Shown: piece by piece, positions 1 through 7,080 of the stretch
How the letters are laid out: each line of letters opens with the position of its first letter
Numbering within the stretch: position 1 is the stretch's first letter
Assembly: GCA_030616535.1 (NCBI GenBank)
Contig: JAUWXE010000009.1
Location: 1 to 19,962, forward strand
DNA length: 19,962 nucleotides
From: Candidatus Aerophobota bacterium
Lineage (GTDB): Bacteria; Aerophobota; Aerophobia; Aerophobales; AE-B3A
Direction: 5' to 3'
The notes under the pieces: model-generated
Database searches by the model: none
The model's input: the letters and a program-made list of their open reading frames with translations, nothing else
Told to the model about the DNA's origin: nothing
Program-made: the position numbers and the translations under genes

Positions 1-478
1 CTCTTTCTAAACAGGTAAGAGGATTGCCATTTTGAAAAGTTTCTGTGTATAATATAAGGACGTCTTCTATTTTAGGATTAATCTCGCGAGTTTTTTGAGG
101 AAGATACCTTCTTTTGCTCAAGATTTCCAGTAAATTGGCATCTTGTTTATCGGCAATGGGGCTATATTCTTTTATTAAACCTTTTTGAAGGAGCTCATCC
201 CCAACATTTTTTACTTCTTCTTTGCTGCCATTTACATCCACAACTACTCTGGTGAATTCTTTACCATCAACTTTTGCTTTGGTGAGATAGGTAAAATAAC
301 CAGCTCCTTCCAATTTGATTTGTGTCTCCAGTCCATTTTCTTGGTTAAGGTACGAATCAGCCAGGAGGTCATATTCTATTTTATCCGGAGAAGTTGCAGA
401 TGCTGCGTTTGCAAGCAAGGATAAACTAATCCCGAGGTTAAGGATATGGACCCCAATACTAAGGACGATTTTCTTCAT
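1..478 (-). CDS. Exported SPOR-like domain protein (3' part lies outside the window)
   Basis: I translated the minus strand by hand from ATG 478 to the window edge: 159 codons with no stop. Residues 1-28 look like a signal peptide (MKKIVLSIGVHILNLG, then a hydrophobic run and an Ala-rich end, ANAASA). Residues about 50-105 resemble a SPOR repeat, with a GYFTYLTKAKVDGKEFTRVV strand region followed by a helix with KEEVKNVGDELLQKGLI. SPOR domains bind denuded peptidoglycan or occur in envelope proteins, so a periplasmic or envelope role is likely. The downstream residues (KTREINPKIEDVLILY) are not recognised. The start is uncertain: ATG 478 has no good ribosome site, whereas an out-of-frame ATG at 527 follows GAGGGGAAAC. 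The true function cannot be told without the rest of the gene. Confidence 0.6.
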   Translation of the reverse strand, partial: MKKIVLSIGVHILNLGISLSLLANAASATSPDKIEYDLLADSYLNQENGLETQIKLEGAGYFTYLTKAKVDGKEFTRVVVDVNGSKEEVKNVGDELLQKGLIKEYSPIADKQDANLLEILSKRRYLPQKTREINPKIEDVLILYTETFQNGNPLTCLER

Positions 479-602
479 TAGTTTTATAGCTTTTACCAAC
501 CATATCACTAAGACTATTTTTAATCATGTTTCCCCTCTATCTTTGGAATTTTCTCTCATTCATAAACCTTACGGTTATGAAAGGTGGTGTACTGAAGAGG
601 GT

Positions 603-618
603 GTACTTTCTGAAGTAC
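603..618. repeat. Perfect inverted repeat (hairpin) in the debris zone
   Basis: GTACTT-TCTG-AAGTAC is a perfect 6-bp stem with a 4-base loop. GGTGTACTGAAG just upstream (about 586-597) partly repeats it. No T-run follows, so it is not an obvious terminator. It lies in the gene-poor stretch 479-1024. It could be an operator or the edge of a lost mobile element; neither is shown. Confidence 0.4.
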
Positions 619-709
619 TTGATTTAAAAAGAAAAATGGCTTCTTCTTCCATGATGGACAAACAATAGGCTCTTGTCTTCGAAGGCTGAGAAAGGAGGAA
701 TAAGCCATC

Positions 710-796
710 ATGAGGAGTATAGCAGAAAAAATAGTAGAGAGTCAAGAGGAGGTGGAGGAAGAGAATCTTAAGTATGTTGGGAGAATCTCCCTTTAA
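710..796 (+). CDS. Possible 28-codon ORF with a strong ribosome site
   Basis: ATG 710 follows AAAGGAGGAATAAGCCATC, a near-perfect Shine-Dalgarno site, and reads 28 codons rich in Glu (ESQEEVEEE) to TAA at 794. I recognise no family. A strong ribosome site followed by a very short frame, next to broken gene pieces, suggests the 5' end of a gene (perhaps of a mobile element) whose body was lost. It could also be chance. Confidence 0.25.
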   Translation: MRSIAEKIVESQEEVEEENLKYVGRISL

Positions 797-837
797 GACT
801 AAAGATGTGTGGCTTCAGTGAGAAGCAGCTCTCGTTA

Positions 838-918
838 ATCACCGTAGGGATTTTTCCAATTATTTTCTTTTTTTACTGATTTACCCACATAATCTAGCAG
901 TTTATGATATTCTTGGCC
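838..918 (-). pseudogene. wecB fragment (C-terminal piece of a UDP-GlcNAc 2-epimerase gene)
   Basis: These 81 bases match the intact wecB at about 3414-3497 with roughly nine differences and no gap. They encode a piece like EYHKLLDYVGKS followed by NNWKNPYGD, then hit TAA where the intact gene continues with GKTAE. By hand count six of nine differences are silent. This suggests the piece comes from a once-functional paralogue or related strain rather than from slow decay of the neighbouring copy. It starts immediately after the stop codon of the glmS fragment. It has no start and cannot be functional. Confidence 0.85.
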
Positions 919-1018
919 TTATTCTACATAACTGATTTTGCTAGATTTCTTGGTTTATCGATTTCACACCCTCTTTCTTTGGCCATGTGATAAGCCAATA
1001 ATTACAAAGGCACCACGT
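919..1018 (-). pseudogene. glmS fragment (last ~32 codons of a second glmS copy)
   Basis: These bases match the 3' end of the intact glmS (1492-1592) with about six substitutions and one missing base. The piece begins GTG GTG CCT TTG like the intact gene, but CAA has become TAA. The conserved tail (MAKERGCEIDKPRNLAKS) is intact, then one base is lost just before the stop. Other changes are silent (TTG/TTA, GCC/GCT, TCG/TCA, TGA/TAA). It directly follows the stop of the acetyltransferase gene, so that gene lies between two direct copies of the glmS 3' end. Confidence 0.9.
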
Positions 1019-1024
1019 AAAAGA

Positions 1025-1495
1025 CTATTCAAAAAAGACACTATACACAAATTCATCCTTATCTTTGTAGTAATGCGATTTTAATGTTGCCTCATGCCTT
1101 AAACCCATTTTTTCATAAAATGCCTGGGCTCTTTTGTTATCAGCATGAGTTAGGATGTATAACTTCCTTAATGTAAAGCCATGCTTCTTATATTCTTCAT
1201 TAGATTCTTTGATTAATGCCTTAAATAATTTTTGAGCAAGCCCTTTCCCCCTATATGCAGTCAAAACAGCTATTCTGTCTAGTTCACAAAGCCCATGTTT
1301 TGGTAGCCCATGCATCCGCCATGTTACCAAACCCACTATTTTATCATTATTAACAGCAACAATATAATTGTATTCATTAGCAACTTCGTTCTTAAAAACA
1401 TCTATTCCTTCTTCTATTGAAGCTATATTATAGCATTCCTTTAGCACTTTAGCTATTCCGATGGAACTTTCTGGTATTGCTTTTCTTAATTTCAT
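1025..1495 (-). CDS. GNAT-family N-acetyltransferase
   Basis: 156 residues, the usual length for a single GNAT domain, which transfers acetyl from acetyl-CoA to an amine. The acetyl-CoA pyrophosphate loop is visible as YRGKGLAQKLF (about 81-91), preceded by the beta strand ELDRIAVL. The C-terminal NKRAQAFYEKMGL motif (about 118-131) is also typical. The ATG overlaps the glmS stop (ATGA), so it is translationally coupled to GlmS. Placed last in an amino-sugar operon, it may acetylate glucosamine phosphate or a sugar amine, but the substrate cannot be read from the sequence. It ends with TAG. It sits between the intact glmS tail and a broken second tail, which suggests insertion or rearrangement at this spot. 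Confidence 0.85.
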   Translation of the reverse strand: MKLRKAIPESSIGIAKVLKECYNIASIEEGIDVFKNEVANEYNYIVAVNNDKIVGLVTWRMHGLPKHGLCELDRIAVLTAYRGKGLAQKLFKALIKESNEEYKKHGFTLRKLYILTHADNKRAQAFYEKMGLRHEATLKSHYYKDKDEFVYSVFFE

Positions 1496-3360
1496 TCTAC
1501 AGTAACCGATTTTGCTAGATTTCTTGGTTTATCGATTTCACACCCTCTTTCTTTGGCCATGTGATAGGCCAACAATTGCAAAGGCACCACATTTATCACT
1601 GGAGATAGCTCTTCTGTTATCCTTGGCATAGGTATAATATAATCCTTATCTGTAAGTATGTGCTCGAGTTTGCTGCAGTTATCCGTAAGAGCAATTACCC
1701 TTCCCTTTCTGGCCTTAACCTCTTCCAAGTTGCTAAGGGTTTTAGAGTAACATATGTCGTCCCCGGTCAAAATGAACAGACTTGGCATGTTTTCCTCAAT
1801 CAAAGCTATTGGTCCATGCTTCATTTCCCCTGCACTGTATCCTTCTGCATGTATGTATGAGATTTCCTTCAACTTAAGGGCTCCTTCCAATGCAACAGGA
1901 TAGTTTATTCCCCTTCCCAGGTATAGAAAGTTTGAGTGGTTTTTAAATTCCTGCGCAATTTCCTCTATTAATGGTTCTGTTTGTTCAATTACTTGTCTAA
2001 GTTTATCCGGCAAGGATTTCATCTCCTCAATAACCCGTGATCTATACGCAGAATTCGGATTAAGCAGCAGATTTAAGAGATTAATTGCAATCACCTGTGA
2101 AGTGAATGCTTTTGTTGACGCAACCCCTATTTCAGGGCCGGCATGAAGATACAGACCTTTTCCAGCCAACCTAGCTATCTCAGAACCCACTACATTGACA
2201 ATGCCTGCGCAATAACAACCACTATCAATTGCCAATTTCAGGGCTTCTTTGGTATCAGCAGTCTGCCCGGATTGGGAAATCGCAATGACCACATCATTGT
2301 CGAACAACACCGGTCTCATGTATCTAAACTCTGAAGCGTATTCAGCATTTACAGGGATTCCTGTGTTTTTTTCAATAATGTAGCGTCCTATGAGTGCAGC
2401 ATACCACGATGTGCCGCATGCAAGAGTTATGATCCGGTTGATATTATGTGGCAAATTAGGCAAATTATCGATAGCCAAAGAATCAATGTGGTTGATTCTT
2501 GATGAAAATGCATTGGCAATTGTTTCTGGCTGCTCGTGTATTTCTTTTGCCATGAAATGTTCAAACCCGGCTTTGCCTATAGCCTCTATGTTATACGGCA
2601 CTTCCGATATCTCCTTCTGTATATTAAGTCCTTCAAAGTTTTTAATTCTGTAACCAAATTTGTCAACAGTTAGCATATCTTTGTCATCCAGGTAGATAAC
2701 ACGTCTTGTCTTGTCAATAAAAGGAGATTCATCAGAACCAAAAATATACTCACTATCGCTAATCCCAAAACAGAGGGGAGAACCCTGTTTGGCGCCTATG
2801 AGTTGTTGATGATCTTTATGTATGGCCAGGAAAGCATAGGCACCTTCCAATTTGGAAAGAGTTTTCTGCACTGCCAATTCAAAATCATTGGTGGTTTTAT
2901 AAAAGAGGTGTATCAGTTGTGGAATGACCTCGCTGTCAGTATCTGATGAAAATTTATATCCCTGTTCCTGCAGACTGTTTTTCAGAGTTTTATAATTTTC
3001 AATTATCCCATTGTGAACAACAGCAATAAAACCATCCATGCTCGAATGAGGGTGGGCATTGGTGTCATTTGGCTCCCCATGGGTTGCCCATCTTGTGTGA
3101 GCAATTCCTACAGCATATTTTCCATTTAGATTACTCTGTGAGATTAAAGCCTCTAGGTCCTTTACGTTTCCCTCTCTTTTCACCACATGTATTCCATTAT
3201 GATCCATAACTGCAATGCCTGCTGAATCATAGCCCCTATATTCAAGTCTTCTCAAACCTTCACATAGAACATCAGGAGTAGTGGCATCATCCACCCTTTT
3301 GTTTTTCAAGGTAATCGAAATGCCTTCTCCTGGACCAAAGTAACCAATTATTCCGCACAT
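1492..3360 (-). CDS. glmS: Glutamine--fructose-6-phosphate aminotransferase (isomerizing)
   Basis: 622 residues. GlmS makes glucosamine-6-phosphate from fructose-6-phosphate and glutamine in the cytoplasm, the first step to UDP-GlcNAc. The N-terminal Cys2 nucleophile (MCGIIGYFG), RGYDSAGIAV, HTRWATHGEP and HNGIIENY of the class II glutaminase domain are present. Two SIS domains follow (CGTSWYAALIGRY; SQSGQTADT), then the sugar-binding LGRGINYPVALEGALKLKE and the invariant tail KPRNLAKSVTVE. It is slightly longer than the usual ~608 because of about 20 extra residues after residue 10, between GYFG and the LRRLEYRGYDS segment. The start ATG overlaps the wecB end by 13 bp and the TGA overlaps the GNAT start by 4 bp. 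No glmS ribozyme space exists, since the gene is internal to the operon. Confidence 0.97.
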   Translation of the reverse strand: MCGIIGYFGPGEGISITLKNKRVDDATTPDVLCEGLRRLEYRGYDSAGIAVMDHNGIHVVKREGNVKDLEALISQSNLNGKYAVGIAHTRWATHGEPNDTNAHPHSSMDGFIAVVHNGIIENYKTLKNSLQEQGYKFSSDTDSEVIPQLIHLFYKTTNDFELAVQKTLSKLEGAYAFLAIHKDHQQLIGAKQGSPLCFGISDSEYIFGSDESPFIDKTRRVIYLDDKDMLTVDKFGYRIKNFEGLNIQKEISEVPYNIEAIGKAGFEHFMAKEIHEQPETIANAFSSRINHIDSLAIDNLPNLPHNINRIITLACGTSWYAALIGRYIIEKNTGIPVNAEYASEFRYMRPVLFDNDVVIAISQSGQTADTKEALKLAIDSGCYCAGIVNVVGSEIARLAGKGLYLHAGPEIGVASTKAFTSQVIAINLLNLLLNPNSAYRSRVIEEMKSLPDKLRQVIEQTEPLIEEIAQEFKNHSNFLYLGRGINYPVALEGALKLKEISYIHAEGYSAGEMKHGPIALIEENMPSLFILTGDDICYSKTLSNLEEVKARKGRVIALTDNCSKLEHILTDKDYIIPMPRITEELSPVINVVPLQLLAYHMAKERGCEIDKPRNLAKSVTVE

Positions 3361-4544
3361 TTTATTAAATCCAAATCATTTTGAATTATTTCTACAATTT
3401 TCTCTGCTGTTTTACCATCCCCGTAGGGATTTTTCCAGTTATTTCCCTTTTTTAGTGATTTACCCACATAATCTAACAATTTATGATACTCTTTGCCTAT
3501 TAGAGCATTGCTTCCAACTGCAAGAGTTTCTGGCCTTTCTGTGTTCTCTCTTAAGGTGATACAAGGGACCCCTAATATGCATGATTCTTCTTGTAAACCA
3601 CCTGAATCGGTCATGATTAATTTTGCTTTAGATTCTAGCTGTAGACAATCAAGATAACCTACTGCTTCGGTTGCTAATATTCCTTTACCCCTTTCAACAT
3701 GTCTCCCCAGATTATATTCAGAAATCATTTTTTTTGTTCTGGGGTGCATGGGAAATATAATCTCTAAACCATATTCTTTAGGAATCTTTACTATTTCTTC
3801 TAAAATTATTTTAAGTTGCGTTTTTGAATCAACGTTGCTTTGTCTATGCAGTGTTAAAAAAACATAATCTCGGGTATTTAATCTTCCGATCAAACTTTTT
3901 GCATAATGAGAATCATGATTACTTATTTCTAAATTCTGCAATATTGCATCTACTATGGTATTTCCTGTAATATAGATTTTATTTTCTTCAATACCTTCTT
4001 TTAATAGATTTTCTTTGGATCGCGAAGTGGGTGCAAATAGATAATCCGAAATATGGTCTGTTAGGATCCTATTAATCTCTTCAGGCATTCTCCTGTCATG
4101 AGAACGTAAACCAGCTTCTACATGTCCTACTTTTATGCCCGTGTTAGACGCAGCATAAGCACCTGCAAGAACAGTATTGGTATCACCTTCTACTAAGACA
4201 ATATCTGGTTTTTCATCTTTAAATATATTTTCGAGATCTTTCATGATATGTTTTATCTGTTTTCCACGTGAGTTTGAACCAACTTTTAGATTATAATCTG
4301 GCTTGGGAAAATTTAAGTCCTTAAAAATATTCGAGTCCATATGTGGTGAATAGTGTTGACCTGAGTGAACAATTATATAGTTTAGGCCCTGCTCCTCAAA
4401 TTCCCTGATAATGGGGGCCATTTTTATTATTTCAGGTCTTGTCCCCAGAACAATTGCATATTTTGTTTTCTTTCCCTTAGGTAATCGGATTTTTTTGGGC
4501 ATGATATTCCTTGGTCTTTCCTCAATATCTTCTAAACGTCTCAT
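3348..4544 (-). CDS. wecB: UDP-N-acetylglucosamine 2-epimerase (non-hydrolysing)
   Basis: 398 residues. It interconverts UDP-GlcNAc and UDP-ManNAc for cell-surface polysaccharides. Recognisable motifs are LGTRPEIIKMAPII (about 33-46), VEGDTNTVLAGAY, GHVEAGLRS, MPEEINRILTDHIS, TLHRQSN and the nucleotide-binding TDSGGLQEES near residue 312. ATG 4544 gives a basic N-terminal extension. A second ATG at 4502, preceded by AAGGAATATC, gives a protein of more usual length and may be the true start. No UDP-ManNAc dehydrogenase (wecC) is seen in the window, so UDP-ManNAc may be used directly or oxidised by an enzyme encoded elsewhere. A broken relative of its C-terminus lies at 838-918. Confidence 0.95.
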   Translation of the reverse strand: MRRLEDIEERPRNIMPKKIRLPKGKKTKYAIVLGTRPEIIKMAPIIREFEEQGLNYIIVHSGQHYSPHMDSNIFKDLNFPKPDYNLKVGSNSRGKQIKHIMKDLENIFKDEKPDIVLVEGDTNTVLAGAYAASNTGIKVGHVEAGLRSHDRRMPEEINRILTDHISDYLFAPTSRSKENLLKEGIEENKIYITGNTIVDAILQNLEISNHDSHYAKSLIGRLNTRDYVFLTLHRQSNVDSKTQLKIILEEIVKIPKEYGLEIIFPMHPRTKKMISEYNLGRHVERGKGILATEAVGYLDCLQLESKAKLIMTDSGGLQEESCILGVPCITLRENTERPETLAVGSNALIGKEYHKLLDYVGKSLKKGNNWKNPYGDGKTAEKIVEIIQNDLDLIKCAE

Positions 4545-4578
4545 TTTGATACCAGCTCATCTAAAGCACACTTCGGTT

Positions 4579-4674
4579 TTATTCTTCTCCCATTAACTCT
4601 GCAACAGTTCTCATCTTATAACCATCTAACCTTTTCAATAGGGGTGCTTTCATTCCCTTTTCATTGCTTCCCAT
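4579..4674 (-). CDS. Possible 31-codon ORF between the glycosyltransferase and wecB
   Basis: ATG 4674 lies six bases after the glycosyltransferase stop and reads 31 codons (MGSNEKGMKAPLLKRLDGYK, then MRTVAELMGEE) to TAA. Position, frame length and composition are compatible with a small operon gene or the 3' remnant of a lost gene. No clear Shine-Dalgarno site and no recognised family. The whole wecB-glycosyltransferase gap is 136 bp. Confidence 0.3.
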   Translation of the reverse strand: MGSNEKGMKAPLLKRLDGYKMRTVAELMGEE

Positions 4675-4680
4675 TGTTTC

Positions 4681-6120
4681 TTAAACGGGTCTCAGGTGAT
4701 ACCCTTCTGGCTTATCTAGAAATGTGGTGTCGGAGACCCTTTCGTCAGTTCTTTCGGTTTTTTCCCATACGGTGGTTTTTTGACCAAGCAAATGTCTTTT
4801 CATGGCACTCATTTCTGGCAGAGCTTGAACTAACCAATAAGGAATAGTTAAAATACCTAATTTTGCATATTGTAAAAATCTTTTGGTTTTGGGAGGTTTT
4901 GGTTCTATATGTTTATGTAATTTATGATACATTAGGGGATATAATGCTAGATAAGAGATTGACCCAGCCAGTAGAGCATAAGAATACATGGTTAAGAGTG
5001 GTGAGGATGGAATTTTGCTATATATATGAGTTAGGTATAATACTGGGCCGATAAGGGGACCAATTTCCGTAAACGCCCAAGTTGGTGGAGCTGTGTAGAT
5101 CCTGGATAAGATGCTTAATTTTTCTAATTTTGGCATCTTGGTTTTTTTAATTTGGGGAACAAGTTGTAAGAAGCCTTCTGCCCATCTTCTTCTTTGGCGG
5201 AAAAAAGCCCTGAAATTTTTTGGGCTTTGTTCAATTTCTTCATAAGGATGCCATTTTGCAAATCTTTTCTCTTTAGAGTAAAGTCTTAGACCAAGTTCTG
5301 CATCTTCTGTTAATGCTTCATAATCCCAACCGCCAATTCTTTTTATCAGATCTTTATCAATGAAATAATTTGTGCCAGCTAAAAATTGTAGTTTTTGTTT
5401 TTCCTTTCCTAGCTTGGGATAAGAACTTCTGTGCCACCAGGCGAGATGTAAACCGGCAAATTTTGGAACCGCGGTTATTTTATCATAATTGGAAACTGGA
5501 TAAACGGGGCCTTGGATTACATCAATATTTTCTTTTAATCTCCTCGAAGCTATAAATTTTAATAAATCAGGATGAGCCCTTGCATCTGCATCATAGATAC
5601 CTATCATGTCAACATTATTAGGTATCTGTCTTAGCCCCCAGTTTAATGCTCTTCCTTTGGTAGACCTATTACCTTCCTTTTTTACTTGGCCGGGATAATA
5701 ACCATCAAACCCTGCAGGCACTGTAGTATTCTTAACAAATTCCCGGCTATATTCTTCATTTAACTCTCTAGCAACTCTGTCTACGACACTAGTAGTATTT
5801 TCATGAGGATTATTGAGTATTTCCCTCTCATCGGTAATGACTAAAATTTCATAGTTCTCTTTTGGATAATCGAACTGTTCTAATCTTCTAATAGTATTTT
5901 CTATTACCCCTACTTCTTCTCTAGCAGGGATCATAACAGCGAAGTAAGGTAAACCACCATCATTAGATGCTTCCGTTATCAAGTCATCCAAATTTATATC
6001 TGGCTTTTTTAAATGTGTTCTTTCAAATCTGTACAGATCAATAAGATGTCGATACAGGTTGGCAACTCCAATTCCAAATAAAATCATTACCGAGTATACA
6101 ACAATATCTTCTAATCCCAT
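4681..6120 (-). CDS. Membrane glycosyltransferase, family 2 (likely processive)
   Basis: 479 residues. An N-terminal membrane segment (about 5-25, VYSVMILFGIGVANLY) precedes a GT2 catalytic domain. In order it shows AVMIPAREEVGVIENTI, the nucleotide-binding ILVITDERE, KGRALNWGLR, the DXD-type IGIYDADARAH, the catalytic TEDAELGLRLY and the QXXRW motif QRRRWAEGF typical of processive synthases. At least two or three hydrophobic segments follow (about 345-420), then WEKTER near the C-terminus. It would transfer sugars from a nucleotide donor at the cytoplasmic membrane, probably building or extruding a polysaccharide. Neighbouring genes point to UDP-GlcNAc or UDP-ManNAc as donor (inference). Its start overlaps the upstream nucleotidyltransferase by 10 bp. 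Confidence 0.9.
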   Translation of the reverse strand: MGLEDIVVYSVMILFGIGVANLYRHLIDLYRFERTHLKKPDINLDDLITEASNDGGLPYFAVMIPAREEVGVIENTIRRLEQFDYPKENYEILVITDEREILNNPHENTTSVVDRVARELNEEYSREFVKNTTVPAGFDGYYPGQVKKEGNRSTKGRALNWGLRQIPNNVDMIGIYDADARAHPDLLKFIASRRLKENIDVIQGPVYPVSNYDKITAVPKFAGLHLAWWHRSSYPKLGKEKQKLQFLAGTNYFIDKDLIKRIGGWDYEALTEDAELGLRLYSKEKRFAKWHPYEEIEQSPKNFRAFFRQRRRWAEGFLQLVPQIKKTKMPKLEKLSILSRIYTAPPTWAFTEIGPLIGPVLYLTHIYSKIPSSPLLTMYSYALLAGSISYLALYPLMYHKLHKHIEPKPPKTKRFLQYAKLGILTIPYWLVQALPEMSAMKRHLLGQKTTVWEKTERTDERVSDTTFLDKPEGYHLRPV

Positions 6121-6959
6121 TTGTAACTCTCTATATGATCTTTTATTTTGTGGCTTTGTTGTGCTAATTTCTTACTTGCATATAGGAGATCAAGAGAATA
6201 ACTAACAAAAATACAACTGTTTCTTTTAGCTTTGACACACTGAACTCCAGCTCTTTTTTTTGCTAATTTATGTATTAAAATATTTACCGCATCGGTAAGT
6301 TGGAGTTCTTTTCTTTTAGGATTTTCTTTTAGTGTTGTAAGTATTGGGAAAATTTCATTTGGTAGAACATATAATCCTGTATTCGCTAAATTTGAAATGA
6401 GTTTGTCTGATTTTTCAGTTATCTCTTTGACATGACCCTTATTTATATATAAAATGCCGAATTCTTTGGGATCTTCTACTTCCTGTGCTAATATAGAATA
6501 AGGATACTTTAGACATTCTTTTATAGATTCTATTGGGTAAATATTATCGCCCATCATACATAAGATTCTGTCGTGAGAATTTTTTATAGAGGACTCAGCC
6601 TGGAGTAAAGCATGGGCAGTCCCCTTTTGTTCTTCTTGGGCAACATATTCTATACTCAAATTATCAAATTTTTTCCCAAAATATTCTTTTATCCTGTCTC
6701 CTAGATAACCAATAACAATTGTAACATCTCGTAAACCTAACAAATCTAACTCCTCTAAAGTAAATTGTAAGATGGGCTTTCCTTTCTGTTTTTTATTGTA
6801 TTCAGAAATAATCCTCTCTTGCTCTTGTTTATTTTTTTGTAGTAAACCTTCTTGATACAAGTCTGAACTCACTCTTAACATTGGTTTTGGTACTATCTCT
6901 GTCCAAGGTCTTAATCTTGTCCCATTTCCTCCAGCCAGTATGATAGTTTGTAGACTCAT
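6111..6959 (-). CDS. Sugar-phosphate nucleotidyltransferase (RmlA/GlmU-N-like)
   Basis: 282 residues. The NTP-transferase signature LAGGNGTRLRPWTEIVPKPM is at residues 8-27, and the magnesium/sugar motif MMGDNIYP lies near 134. Other matches are IVIGYLGDRIKEYF and GTAHALLQAE. The enzyme would couple a sugar-1-phosphate with UTP or dTTP. A short Lys/Glu-rich insert follows the signature (about 32-55). It lacks a left-handed-helix acetyltransferase domain, so it is not full GlmU. As first gene of the operon, with an AAAGGAG ribosome site five bases before ATG and a sigma-54 promoter upstream, it probably supplies the nucleotide sugar for the following glycosyltransferase. UDP-GlcNAc is the best guess from GlmS and WecB, but glucose-1-phosphate is equally possible. 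Confidence 0.88.
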   Translation of the reverse strand: MSLQTIILAGGNGTRLRPWTEIVPKPMLRVSSDLYQEGLLQKNKQEQERIISEYNKKQKGKPILQFTLEELDLLGLRDVTIVIGYLGDRIKEYFGKKFDNLSIEYVAQEEQKGTAHALLQAESSIKNSHDRILCMMGDNIYPIESIKECLKYPYSILAQEVEDPKEFGILYINKGHVKEITEKSDKLISNLANTGLYVLPNEIFPILTTLKENPKRKELQLTDAVNILIHKLAKKRAGVQCVKAKRNSCIFVSYSLDLLYASKKLAQQSHKIKDHIESYKWD

Positions 6960-7013
6960 TTTTACTCCTTTGAAGCGTTTTGAGCACTACGTTCTTAGCC
7001 TCATTCTTCTAGA

Positions 7014-7029
7014 AGCAAATTATGTGCCA
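7014..7029 (-). promoter_or_regulatory. Sigma-54 (-24/-12) promoter of the polysaccharide operon
   Basis: On the minus strand the bases read TGGCAC-ATAAT-TTGCT. The GG and GC dinucleotides are ten bases apart, as RpoN promoters require, and both conserved boxes match. It is 55-70 bp before the ATG of the first operon gene and 14 bp after an intrinsic terminator for upstream transcription. The start would fall near 7003. Known sigma-54 promoters need an ATP-dependent activator bound upstream; none is encoded in the window. Confidence 0.7.
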
Positions 7030-7042
7030 GGCTTTAGACAGA

Positions 7043-7080
7043 TAAAAAAATAGGCCATCTAGATTTCTCTAAATGGCCTA
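7043..7080 (-). terminator. Strong intrinsic terminator, minus strand
   Basis: TAGGCCAT and ATGGCCTA form an 8-bp stem. After one mismatch it continues as TAGA/TCTA around a 4-base loop. On the minus strand seven T follow directly (7050-7044). It stops transcripts coming from pfkA or from the non-coding region and separates them from the polysaccharide operon. Confidence 0.85.

Noticed and set aside
315..668. 117-codon plus-strand frame
   Set aside because: Mostly opposite the exported SPOR-like gene, no ribosome site, and no family recognised in the non-overlapping tail.
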